Part shown: one piece after another, positions 31,521 through 39,121 of the stretch
Layout: the number at the start of each line of letters is the position of its first letter
Numbering within the stretch: the stretch's first letter is position 1
Assembly (NCBI RefSeq): GCF_003721435.2
Contig: NZ_CP054585.1
Location: 2,170,001-2,234,000, forward strand
Source of the DNA: Halorubrum sp. CBA1229
GTDB taxonomy: Archaea > Halobacteriota > Halobacteria > Halobacteriales > Haloferacaceae
Length of the DNA stretch: 64,000 nucleotides
Direction of reading: 5' to 3'
Program-made: the position numbers and the translations under genes
Notes under the pieces: generated by a model
What the model was told of the DNA's origin: nothing
The model's database searches: none
Seen by the model: only the letters and a program-made list of their open reading frames with translations

Positions 31521-32663
31521 TCAGAGCAGCCCCCGTGCGGTGAGCCAGTACGACTCGTTGTACGCCAGCTTCGACCAGTGCAGCTTCTGCGACGGCGGCG
31601 CGGGCGACGGTGGGTTCTCGTAGTCGAACTCGACGTACGACGCGGCGTCCATCCCCGTCTCGATGAAGCAGAGGGTCTTCCCGTCGTACCTCGCCGTCGC
31701 CGGCCGCCCGCGGATCTCGCTGGCGAGCCGCTGCCCGACGACCCCGGCCTGGTAGTGGGCCACGCTGCCCGCGTTGGGAACGCCGGTGGCCGCGGTGTCA
31801 CCGAGCGCGTAGACGTCGTCCGCGGCCTCGGCCTCGAGGGTGTGCTTGTTCACGTCGACCCAGCCGTTGTCGCCGAGCCCCGCCTCCTCGATCAGGTCGA
31901 TGCCGCCGTGCGGCGGGATCGTCACGAGGAGGTCGTAGTCGAGCTCCGTCCCCTCCATCGACGTGATCGTCTCCGCGTCGGCGTCGACCGACTCGGCGTT
32001 GAAGAACGTCTCGACGTTGATGTCGCGCTCGTCCATGATCGGCTTCGCCCACTCGGCGATGTGGGGGTTGCCGTGGACGCGCTGGATCGGGTAGGTGTAC
32101 GTGATGTCGACGTCCTCGCGGAGCCCGCGCTGGCGGAACCAGTCGTCGGCCATGAAGACGAACTCGAGGGGCGCGGCGGGACACATATGGGGCGTGCCGA
32201 TGACGCTCAACACGAGCTCGCCCTCGGTGAACTCCAGCAGCTCCTCCTGAAGGTCGGTCGCGCCCGACTCGCTGTAGTAGTCGTGGCCGCCCTCCGCGAG
32301 GCCGGGGATCCGCTCGGGCTCCAGCGTCGACCCCGTCGCCAGCACGAGGCGGTCGTAGTCGACGGCGGGGCCGTCGCTGAACTGAAGCCGCTTGGCCTCG
32401 GTGTCGATGTCGGTCACGCGGTCGATCCGGAGGTCGACCGCGTCGTCGACGAGCTCGTCGAGGCGACGTCGACCGTCCGCCGGTTCGCGCTGGCCGAACG
32501 GCACGTACAGCCACACCGGCTTATAAACGTGGTCCGGGCCGTCGTTGACGAGGGTGACCTCCACGTCGCCGGCGTCGAGCTCCGGTTCGAGCCGGTCGGC
32601 CAGGTCGTTCGCGAGGACCGATCCGCCGGTCCCGCCGCCGACGATGACGACGCGTTCCGTCAT
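31521..32663 (-). CDS. sqr: Sulfide:quinone oxidoreductase-like FAD flavoprotein
   Basis: A 380-residue flavoprotein of the SQR/NDH-2 type. FAD-binding motifs are VVIVGGGTGGSVLANDLADRL and DYDRLVLATGS, and the second FAD motif is around VYALGDTAATGVPNAGS. Two cysteines are placed as in SQR: Cys161 (MCPAAPLEF) and Cys332 (TLCFIETG); these would accept sulfur as a bridging trisulfide, with quinone at the C-terminal helices. SQR oxidises sulfide to sulfane sulfur, delivered to a thiol carrier such as the TusA-like gene that overlaps its 5' end (ATGA). DUF1641 follows. An NDH-2-like role is less likely because of the cysteines. Confidence 0.85.
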   Translation of the reverse strand: MTERVVIVGGGTGGSVLANDLADRLEPELDAGDVEVTLVNDGPDHVYKPVWLYVPFGQREPADGRRRLDELVDDAVDLRIDRVTDIDTEAKRLQFSDGPAVDYDRLVLATGSTLEPERIPGLAEGGHDYYSESGATDLQEELLEFTEGELVLSVIGTPHMCPAAPLEFVFMADDWFRQRGLREDVDITYTYPIQRVHGNPHIAEWAKPIMDERDINVETFFNAESVDADAETITSMEGTELDYDLLVTIPPHGGIDLIEEAGLGDNGWVDVNKHTLEAEAADDVYALGDTAATGVPNAGSVAHYQAGVVGQRLASEIRGRPATARYDGKTLCFIETGMDAASYVEFDYENPPSPAPPSQKLHWSKLAYNESYWLTARGLL

Positions 32664-32896
32664 GCTTTCTCCACGAAGAACGCGGTGTGGTCGTCGTGCT
32701 CTTCGACCTCGAGCAGCTCGTTCCCCGCCTCCTCGGCCCACTCGGGGACGTCGGTGCGCGACTGCTCGTTGTCGCTCAGCAGCCGGATCACCGCGCCGGA
32801 GTCGGCGCTCCGGATCGCTCCGATGAGGTCCATCAGCGGACCGGGGCAGGCGGCGCCTCTGGCGTCGACGGTCGTGTCGGGTTCGATGTCTGTCAT
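32660..32896 (-). CDS. TusA-family sulfur carrier protein, SQR partner
   Basis: A 78-residue TusA-fold protein with CPGPL at the active site (cysteine near residue 18, in ARGAACPGPLMDL). It is the first gene of the operon with SQR and DUF1641 and its stop overlaps the SQR start, so it is the best candidate acceptor of sulfane sulfur produced by SQR. It differs from the other TusA at 29.8 kb in the motif residue (CPGP versus CPMP). Preceded by operator-like site E. Confidence 0.92.
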   Translation of the reverse strand: MTDIEPDTTVDARGAACPGPLMDLIGAIRSADSGAVIRLLSDNEQSRTDVPEWAEEAGNELLEVEEHDDHTAFFVEKA

Positions 32897-32933
32897 GGGC
32901 GTCTCACAGGTACCGGTTACACCCGCTCGGCTT

Positions 32934-32947
32934 TAGTATTGTGTATA
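32934..32947. promoter_or_regulatory. Candidate operator (site E) upstream of the TusA-SQR operon
   Basis: TAGTATTGTGTATA; the reverse complement TATACACAATACTA is the best match to the shared motif. It is 38-51 nt before the ATG at 32896. Confidence 0.55.
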
Positions 32948-33027
32948 CATTCCAAGAGTGTGAAAATCAACGAAACCGCGCGCGGTCGAGCGGAGGCCAC
33001 CCGACTACGGTCGCGCCGGGCGGACCG

Positions 33028-34278
33028 TCACTGCGGGACCGCGGAGGCCCACGCCGACGGGAGCCGCGCGTAGACGAGGGCGTTGCCCGCGAGCGCGTCG
33101 ATCGGCACGTACTCGTCGGCCGCGTGGACGGTGTCGGTCCCGAGCGCGAACTCGACGGTCGGGATCCCGGCGTTCCGGAGCGTCTTCGCGTCGCCGCCGC
33201 CGGTCGCGCTCCGCTTGAAGACGCGGTCGCCCGTGACTTCGGTCGCCGTCGACGCCACGGCCTCGACGAGCGGGCTGTCGGGCGCCTCCGCGGTGCCGAC
33301 GCTCCACGAGACGTCGGTGAGCGAGATGCCCTCGCAGTCGGCGACGCAGGCCCGGATCCGCGAGAGCACGTCCCGCGTCCGAACCCCGGCGGTCAGCCGG
33401 ATGTCGACCTCGGCGCGGGCCGACACCGGGACGCTGTTCACCGCGTCGCCGCCCTCGAGGACGCCGAGGTTGATCGACGGATATCGGAACAGCTCCCGGG
33501 CGGTCTCCTCGCCCATCGCCGGGGCGTAGTACTCGACCGACTCCTCGACGATCGGCTCCACGTCGGCGCCGATGTCGAGCCGCTCGGACCCGAAGCGGTC
33601 GCGCAGCGTCTCGACGGCGTCGTAGAGGCGGTCGATCGCGTTGACGCCGAGCGCCGGCCGCGAGCCGTGGGCCCCCTCGCCGGTCGCCTCGAGCGTCAGC
33701 CAGATGCTGCCGCGGTCGGCGATCGTGACGGAGTGGCGGCCCGCCTCGCAGGTGGGCTCGCCGATCACGCAGGCGTCCGCGTCGAGCCGACCCGCCTCCA
33801 GGAGCGCGGGCAGCCCCGCGTCGCCGCCGACCTCCTCGTCGCTCACGAACGCGAACAGCAGGTCGACCGGCGGCTCGGTGTCGGTCGCCGCGAACGCCCG
33901 GATCGCGAACAGCAACGAGGCCACGGCGCCCTTCATGTCGGTCGCGCCGCGCCCGTAGACGCGGTCGCCGACGCGCTCGCCGAGCGGATCGTGCGTCCAC
34001 GCCTCGGCGTCGAACGGCACGGTGTCGAGGTGCCCGTTGTACAGCAGGGTCCGGTCCGATTCCCCGGGAATCCGAACCAGGAGGTTCGGCTTCGCCGGAT
34101 CGACCGCGACGCGCTCGACCGCGACCGGGAGCGGGTCGAGGAACCGCTCGACCGCGTCGACGATCTCGCGCGTGTCGCCCGGCGGGTTCGACGTGTCGAT
34201 CGCGAGGAGGTCGAGGGCGAGGTCGGTCAGCTCCTCGCGGTGGTCCCGGACGTACTCGGCGGGGACCGCGTCGCTCAT
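33028..34278 (-). CDS. M20 family metallopeptidase (ArgE/DapE/ACY1-type)
   Basis: A 416-residue M20 hydrolase. Metal-site motifs are present: YNGHLDTVPFD (His and catalytic Asp), YGRGATDMKGAVA (bridging Asp), FVSDEEVGGDAG (catalytic Glu and ligand Glu) and GEPTCEAG; a dimerisation insert lies between. These are two-zinc amidohydrolases that deacylate N-acetyl or N-succinyl amino acids or cleave small peptides. The ATG at 34278 starts MSDAVPAEYVR. It lies between the sulfur locus and thioredoxin and does not look part of either. Substrate not predictable. Confidence 0.9.
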   Translation of the reverse strand: MSDAVPAEYVRDHREELTDLALDLLAIDTSNPPGDTREIVDAVERFLDPLPVAVERVAVDPAKPNLLVRIPGESDRTLLYNGHLDTVPFDAEAWTHDPLGERVGDRVYGRGATDMKGAVASLLFAIRAFAATDTEPPVDLLFAFVSDEEVGGDAGLPALLEAGRLDADACVIGEPTCEAGRHSVTIADRGSIWLTLEATGEGAHGSRPALGVNAIDRLYDAVETLRDRFGSERLDIGADVEPIVEESVEYYAPAMGEETARELFRYPSINLGVLEGGDAVNSVPVSARAEVDIRLTAGVRTRDVLSRIRACVADCEGISLTDVSWSVGTAEAPDSPLVEAVASTATEVTGDRVFKRSATGGGDAKTLRNAGIPTVEFALGTDTVHAADEYVPIDALAGNALVYARLPSAWASAVPQ

Positions 34279-34329
34279 CTGCCACCGCGCCCGCGAGTTG
34301 GTTCGGATCCGTTCATGGGGCGGTGCGGG

Positions 34330-34761
34330 TCAGGCGTATTCCTCGATCGCGGAGCGGAGCCGCGCTTCGTCCTGCATTCCGACGAGGCGCTCGGCCGGCT
34401 CCCCGTCGGCGAACAGGACTAGCGTCGGGACGCCCCGGACGCCGTACTCGGCGGCGAGCCCCTGGTTCGCGTCGACGTCGACCTTCGCCACGGTCGCGTC
34501 GGTGTCGGCAGCGATCGACTCGACGACCGGTTCGAGCATCTGACACGGGCCGCACCAGTCGGCGTAGAAGTCGACCAACACGACGTCGTGCTCGGAGACG
34601 GTCTCGCTCAGTTCCGCCGTTCCGTCGACCGGAACGGGTTCGGACGGGCTCCGCGGCTCCGCCCCGTCGGCCGGTCCCGCCTCGTCGGACGCTTCCGCCT
34701 CGTCTCGGTTCCGCAGCTCCTCCATCTTCTGTCGTCGGATCTCCTCGATATCCTCGGCCAT
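34330..34761 (-). CDS. trxA: Thioredoxin with acidic N-terminal extension
   Basis: A 143-residue protein whose thioredoxin domain begins at about residue 50; the first 50 residues are an acidic, charged tail common in haloarchaeal thioredoxins. The redox motif WCGPC (Cys70, Cys73) and the cis-Pro in GVRGVPTLVLF are intact. It reduces disulfides, and could reduce persulfides. It lies at the edge of the sulfur locus and has the operator-like sequence F upstream, which suggests membership of the same regulon. Confidence 0.93.
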   Translation of the reverse strand: MAEDIEEIRRQKMEELRNRDEAEASDEAGPADGAEPRSPSEPVPVDGTAELSETVSEHDVVLVDFYADWCGPCQMLEPVVESIAADTDATVAKVDVDANQGLAAEYGVRGVPTLVLFADGEPAERLVGMQDEARLRSAIEEYA

Positions 34762-34806
34762 CGGCGCGACGTACGGTCCGCGTCGACTTATGTGTTTGTG
34801 TGTTCT

Positions 34807-34818
34807 CTACAATACTGA
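34807..34818. promoter_or_regulatory. Candidate operator (site F) upstream of thioredoxin
   Basis: CTACAATACTGA, about 46-57 nt before the ATG at 34761. It keeps ACAATACT but has TC in place of the CA preceding the core in site E. Confidence 0.4.
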
Positions 34819-34906
34819 CTCCGCCGGCCGCGCGTCACTTCCCCCGCGACGTCGACGTGCCCGGCTACCGGGCCCGGCTACCGGACCCGGTCGCGGGACG
34901 GGTCGG

Positions 34907-35989
34907 TCAGGACCCCTCCGCGGTCGGCAGCGTCATCCGAATGACCGTCCCGCTCGGCTCGTTCTCCAGCACCTCGAACGTCCCGCCGGACGTCTCGACG
35001 GTCCAGTAGATGATCCAGAGCCCGAGCCCCTGCGTGTGGACGAGCGGCGTCTCCTCCGGGCTCTCGATAGCGTCGACGTTGAACTTCGGGATTCCCGAGC
35101 CGGTGTCGGTGACCTCGACGACCGCCGTTCCCGCTCGGTCCGCGCGGAGCGTGACGGTCACCGCGGCGTCGGTCGGCGTGTGCTTGGCCGCGTTGCGGAG
35201 CGCCTCCTCGACCGCCGCCGGGAGCGCCGGGTGCGACTCCACCCATGGGTCGGCATCGAACTCCGCCGCGATCGACACGCCCGGATACGCCGCCTCGACG
35301 GCCTCGATCCGCTCCGCTAACAGCGACCGGAGGCGGAACGTCTCCCGATGCTCGGTGTCCCAGATCGAGACGATCTCCCGCGTGCGGTCGGTCGTCTCGA
35401 GGAGGCTCTCCAAGTGCGTCCGCGCGGTCCGCACGTCCGCGGCCGTCTCCGGGCCGTGATCGCGCCGGTCGATGTTGTCCAGGGTGCCCAGCGCGACGGT
35501 GAGCTCGTTGCGGAGGTTGTGCCGCAGCACCCGCTGATTGATCGTCAACAGCTTGGTCAGGTCCCGGGCCTCCCGGAGCCGCTCGTCGGCCTCGACCGCG
35601 TACAGCCCCCCGCGGATGCCGACCGCCGAGCCGAGGGTCGTCGCGAACGCGAGGAGGAAGCCGAACTCCGTCGGGTCGCCCTCCAGCACCCATATCAGCC
35701 AGACGGCCAGCGCGAGGAGCGCGAACGACCCGGCGACGGTGACCGCCGTCCGCACCGCCCGCCACTGTCCGGCCCGGGAGATCGGTCGCTCCGGGAGCCG
35801 GTATCCGGTCGCGAGGACGGAGAGGGCGATGCTGCAGATAACGAACGTCTCCAGCCACGTCCCCAGGCCCTCCGCTTCGGTCGCGAGGTGGGCGAGGCCG
35901 AGTCCGAAACAGAGGGCCCCCAGCGCGTACACCCCGTGTTGCGGACGGATCCGGCGACGAGAGTACGACACGAGTTGTCCTACGGACAC
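34907..35989 (-). CDS. Membrane histidine kinase
   Basis: About 360 residues: four to five membrane segments in the first about 120 residues with no large external domain, then a HisKA-type dimerisation helix with the phosphoacceptor His in LRHNLRNELTVALG, and an ATPase domain (EALRNAAKHTP, then DTGSGIPKFN and GLGLWIIYWTVE). It is thus a short sensor kinase likely responding to a membrane or lipid-proximal signal. No response regulator is adjacent. The GTG at 35989 is listed; the next in-frame GTG at 35971 is about 26 nt after a TATA box (35991-36000) and may be the real start. Confidence 0.88.
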   Translation of the reverse strand: MSVGQLVSYSRRRIRPQHGVYALGALCFGLGLAHLATEAEGLGTWLETFVICSIALSVLATGYRLPERPISRAGQWRAVRTAVTVAGSFALLALAVWLIWVLEGDPTEFGFLLAFATTLGSAVGIRGGLYAVEADERLREARDLTKLLTINQRVLRHNLRNELTVALGTLDNIDRRDHGPETAADVRTARTHLESLLETTDRTREIVSIWDTEHRETFRLRSLLAERIEAVEAAYPGVSIAAEFDADPWVESHPALPAAVEEALRNAAKHTPTDAAVTVTLRADRAGTAVVEVTDTGSGIPKFNVDAIESPEETPLVHTQGLGLWIIYWTVETSGGTFEVLENEPSGTVIRMTLPTAEGS

Positions 35990-35990
35990 G

Positions 35991-36000
35991 AATATAAAAT
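35991..36000 (-). promoter_or_regulatory. TATA-like box of the histidine kinase gene
   Basis: Minus-strand ATTTTATATT immediately ahead of the GTG at 35989. Archaeal spacing would put the transcript start near 35970, at the second in-frame GTG (35971). Confidence 0.5.
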
Positions 36001-36304
36001 ATTTCGCCCCTCGGACCGCTGCCAGCGGTCAACGGCGGAACACGAGAGTTCAAACCACAGACACTTATCGCCGAGACCCGTCCGGCGCCTCGGCGAGCGC
36101 GGAGCGAGTCCCCGAACCGGCCCGCGTCCCGCGGGTCCGGCCCGCCGTGTTCGAGGGCCGACCCGACCGGGCCTCTGCCTCGGGCACCGCCGACTCCGCC
36201 GCGCCGGATCCGCGCCAGCGACCCCGCCGCGGCCGCGCCGTCCGATTCATTCTGTCGCTCCGGTGAATAATTTTATAAAGACTCCGGGCCTGTGACGATA
36301 TATC
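36001..36304. other. GC-rich divergent spacer, no gene recognised
   Basis: Between the histidine kinase and the next small gene. A TATA-like TTTTATAAAG at 36271-36280 precedes the small gene. Otherwise no feature stands out. Confidence 0.5.
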
Positions 36305-36316
36305 GTGTGTCGGGAG

Positions 36317-36610
36317 ATGAAACGGGAGCCCGCGTGGGTGTCGGCGATCAGGTTGGCGATGCTGGAGGGGCGCGTCACCGTCGAGGCCGTGATCAGGGAG
36401 GCGAACCTGATCGAGGGCCGCGAGCGCACCGTCGCCGACGTGTTGGAGACGATGCGCGAGCGCGACCTGCTCGCCGCCGTTGACGGCGGCGGAGAGGGCG
36501 CCGTCGACGCGTACGTCCCGGGACCGGTGCTGATCGAATCGGACCGGTTCGACCTGGATTTCGACCGGGCCTCCGAGGGGGGCGCCCACCGCTGGAACTC
36601 CGCGGTCTGA
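36317..36610 (+). CDS. Small haloarchaeal protein, winged-helix-like, function unknown
   Basis: A 97-residue protein (101 if the GTG at 36305 is used). Helical segments WVSAIRLAMLEGRVTVEAVIREAN then ERTVADVLETMRERDLL look like a small winged-helix fold with a wing around LLAAVDGGGEGAVDAYV, but I cannot assign a family. The upstream TATA-like box at 36271-36280 is about 30 nt before the GTG and 40 nt before the ATG, so either start is possible. Followed by a convergent spacer and an AbrB-type gene on the same strand. Confidence 0.55.
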   Translation: MKREPAWVSAIRLAMLEGRVTVEAVIREANLIEGRERTVADVLETMRERDLLAAVDGGGEGAVDAYVPGPVLIESDRFDLDFDRASEGGAHRWNSAV

Positions 36611-36654
36611 CGCCCGAGCGGGCCACGAAATCAACCGGTCGATTTCCGCCGCCA

Positions 36655-36692
36655 CTACGCGAGACCGTAGCGTAAACTATGTCCCCGCTACG
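36655..36692. promoter_or_regulatory. Inverted CGTAGCG/CGCTACG pair upstream of the AbrB-type gene
   Basis: CGTAGCG at 36666-36672 and CGCTACG at 36686-36692 form a 7-bp dyad with a 13-bp spacer, with an additional CTACG at 36655-36659. The spacer contains a likely promoter element (TAAACTATG). It is placed 9-35 nt before the gene start, suiting autoregulation. Confidence 0.5.
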
Positions 36693-36700
36693 TTCCAACG

Positions 36701-36865
36701 ATGGGATCGATGGGTAACCTCACGGACACCAAGGTGTCGGAAAAGAATCTGACGACGGTCCCCAAGCCCGTGCGCAACTTCCTCGACGTCGGCGCCGGCG
36801 ACCGCGTGGAGTGGCACGTCGAGGACGGGAACATCGTCGTCAAGAAGTCGACGCCCGGGAAGTGA
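36701..36865 (+). CDS. AbrB/MazE-type DNA-binding protein, 54 aa
   Basis: A 54-residue swapped-hairpin AbrB-like domain. The frame reads KVSEKNLTTVPKPVRNFLDV then GAGDRVEWHVEDGNIVVKK, the standard two beta-loop-beta halves around a short helix, with a short Lys-rich end. In haloarchaea such proteins are either antitoxin-like or global small regulators; no toxin gene (PIN or MazF) follows, as the next gene is on the other strand. Start ATG 36701; an in-frame ATG at 36710 is the alternative. Confidence 0.8.
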   Translation: MGSMGNLTDTKVSEKNLTTVPKPVRNFLDVGAGDRVEWHVEDGNIVVKKSTPGK

Positions 36866-36947
36866 GCGGCCGGCCGGGCGCCCCGGCGGTCGCGCGAGTC
36901 GCCGCCCGCCGCCCGCGGCTCAGCCGTCGTCGCTCGACGCAGGCGGC

Positions 36948-37694
36948 TCAGCCGTCGTCGCTGTCGCCGCGCTCGGGGAGGTCGGTCGGCCGGTCGACGT
37001 CGCGACGGACGCCCGGGTCGTCGACGGCGACGAGCGCGCTCGCGTCGTCCGTCAGCAGGATCTCGCGTCCGCCGACGTCGCCGTCGACGGCGGCGAGGCG
37101 GTCGAAGAAGCGCGCGTCGAACAGGACGGGGTTCCCGCGCGCTCCCTCATAGGCGGCCGCGAGGGCGGCGCCGGCCTCCGCGGCGTACGCCGCCACGAGC
37201 GTCTCGACGGTCTCCGGATCGACGAACGGCATGTCGCCCAGCGCGACGACCGCGGCGTCGACTTTCGCTTCGGCCTCGTCGCGGCCCGCTCCGGTCTTCT
37301 CGTACCCCTCACCCGCCTCCTCGCCGCCCTTCACCTCCCGAATCGCGTCGATACCAGTCCGAACCGACGTCGACTGTCCCGCCTCGTACGCGTCGTTGGT
37401 GACGGTTTTTACCGGGAGGTCGGCGACGGCGGCCCGGACCCGGTCGGCCTCGTGACCGACGACGACGACCACCGGGTCCGCTCCGGCGTCGACCAGCGTC
37501 CGGGCGGCGCGGCGCACGACCGGCTCTCCCTCCACGGTCGCGAGGAGCTTGTTGGCGTCCCCGAAGCGGCTGCTGGTCCCCGCCGCGAGCAGCACGCCGG
37601 CGACTCGGGGCGGGGCGGCGTCGCCCGCCTCGTCGCCGACGTCGTTGCCCGCGTCGAACGGGGGCCTCACGACCGGGAGCCCCTCGCCCGTCAT
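36948..37694 (-). CDS. MobA-like molybdenum cofactor nucleotidyltransferase
   Basis: A 248-residue NTP-transferase. The nucleotide-binding opening VAGVLLAAGTSSRFGDANKLLATVEGEPVVRR (about 30-60) and the DMPFVDPETVE metal-binding region are typical of MobA/MocA-type molybdopterin cytidylyl- or guanylyltransferases. MocA makes the cytidine form of the cofactor used by CO dehydrogenase and xanthine oxidase-type enzymes, which fits the cox cluster starting 1.4 kb away. Its start overlaps the moeA stop by four bases, so they are expressed together. The N-terminal about 25 residues are a disordered acidic tail. Confidence 0.88.
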   Translation of the reverse strand: MTGEGLPVVRPPFDAGNDVGDEAGDAAPPRVAGVLLAAGTSSRFGDANKLLATVEGEPVVRRAARTLVDAGADPVVVVVGHEADRVRAAVADLPVKTVTNDAYEAGQSTSVRTGIDAIREVKGGEEAGEGYEKTGAGRDEAEAKVDAAVVALGDMPFVDPETVETLVAAYAAEAGAALAAAYEGARGNPVLFDARFFDRLAAVDGDVGGREILLTDDASALVAVDDPGVRRDVDRPTDLPERGDSDDG

Positions 37695-38929
37695 CGCTCG
37701 ACGACGGGGTAGGGGACGACGGCGACCGTCTCGCCGGCCGACAGCCCGGACTCGGTGAGCACGAAGCCGTCGGCGCGGGTCGCCCGGGTGCTCGACGAGA
37801 GCACGCTCGGGTCGAACGTCTCCTCGTACACCGCGAGCGGCGAGTCCGCGTGTCCCAGCGGCGTCGCCTCGTCGCCGTCGAGCGTCACCGGAATCGCGTA
37901 GGTGAATCCCGGGACGGAGATACCGACGTCGCTCGTCACCGCGGCGTCGACGGTCGGGAGCGCGGTGCTCCCGGTGAAGAAGGGGCGCGCGACCAGCGAG
38001 GTCACGGTGTGCGCGCCGACCGGCTTACCGGGGATCGCGAAGACGACGGCGTCGCGGGCGTCGAGGGTCGCGACCGCGATCGGCTTGCCCGGCCGCAGCG
38101 CGACCCGGTGGAAGTGCACGGTCCCGAGCTCGCGGAGCGCGCGGACCACGTAGTCCTTGTCGCCGACGCTCGTACCCCCGGTCGTCATCACCACGTCGTG
38201 GTCGTCGGCAAGCCCGGCGATCCGGTCTCTGACCCGGTCGTACTCGTCCGGAACCGTGCCCTCGTACGTCGCCTCGCCGCCCCACCCGCGGACGAGCCCC
38301 GCGAGCATCGGCGAGTCGAGGTCGTCGCGGCGCCCCTCGTGGATCTCCGTCCCGGTCGCCAGCAGCCCGACCGAGAGCCGCTCGATCACGGGCACCTCCT
38401 CGATCCCGAGGTCGCCGAGCAGGACCGCGTCCTTCGCGCCGAGCCGCTCGCCCGCCGCGAACAGCCGCTCGCCCGCCGCGACGTTGCTGCCGCGCTCGTA
38501 GACGTACGTGCCCGGATCGGTCGGCGACCCGCTCAGCCGGCCGTCCTCGACGGTCGCCTCCTCCTGCTTGAGGACGGCGTTCGCCCCGGCCGGGAGCGGC
38601 GCGCCCGTGAAGATCCGGACGGCCTCGCCGTCGCCGATCTCCCCCGGGTCGCTCTCCGGGAAGACCTCCCGGTCGGCCAGCTCGTACGGGTACCCCGCGG
38701 TCGCGTCGAACGCGTAACCGTCCATCGTCGCGTGGCTCCGCGCGGGCACGTCGGTCGGCGCGTCGATCGGCTCGGCGAGGGTTCGCCCGGCGATCCGGTC
38801 GAGCGACACCGGCTCGGCCTCCCACCGGTCCAGCCACTCGCCGCGGAGGCCGCGGACGCGCTCCGCGGCCGCCTTCAGGGGCGTGATCTCGCCGTGGCCG
38901 TGGTCGTCGCTCTCGCCATCTCCGTTCAT
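37691..38929 (-). CDS. moeA: Molybdopterin molybdenumtransferase (MoeA-like)
   Basis: A 412-residue MoeA protein. Domain features are RTLAEPIDAPTDVPARSHATMDGYAF (N-terminal lobe), IFTGAPLPAGANAVLKQEEA, and the MPT-binding MoCF region GLLATGTEI to TTGGTSVGDKDYVV. It inserts molybdate into adenylylated molybdopterin. Upstream of the MobA-like gene and divergent from coxG, so it is placed to supply the molybdenum cofactor of the CO dehydrogenase. The initial residues (MNGDGESDDHGHGE) are a short polar extension. Length is normal. Confidence 0.93.
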   Translation of the reverse strand: MNGDGESDDHGHGEITPLKAAAERVRGLRGEWLDRWEAEPVSLDRIAGRTLAEPIDAPTDVPARSHATMDGYAFDATAGYPYELADREVFPESDPGEIGDGEAVRIFTGAPLPAGANAVLKQEEATVEDGRLSGSPTDPGTYVYERGSNVAAGERLFAAGERLGAKDAVLLGDLGIEEVPVIERLSVGLLATGTEIHEGRRDDLDSPMLAGLVRGWGGEATYEGTVPDEYDRVRDRIAGLADDHDVVMTTGGTSVGDKDYVVRALRELGTVHFHRVALRPGKPIAVATLDARDAVVFAIPGKPVGAHTVTSLVARPFFTGSTALPTVDAAVTSDVGISVPGFTYAIPVTLDGDEATPLGHADSPLAVYEETFDPSVLSSSTRATRADGFVLTESGLSAGETVAVVPYPVVER

Positions 38930-39121
38930 CCGTTTCCTCCGCGTCTCCCGCGGCCGATCCGTCCGTTCCCGGGGTAATTGTCATGGTCAATAACGTTTAT
39001 TATGATGCTACAACATGGCATGGTCGTGGTAATAGTATGCTCATAGTAGGGAGGTATAAAAGATGACGGTGGCGCACGGCCGAACGACGACGGAACGGAC
39101 GACGGTCGGGGGGTGTCGCTG
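38930..39121. promoter_or_regulatory. Divergent moeA-coxG regulatory region
   Basis: AT-rich for this genome. It holds a near-palindrome AATAACGTTTATT (38990-39002) and repeated CATGGTC words near 38981 and 39018, plus a TATA-like TATAAAAG at 39055-39062 serving coxG, about 60 nt before its ATG at 39122. Confidence 0.5.
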
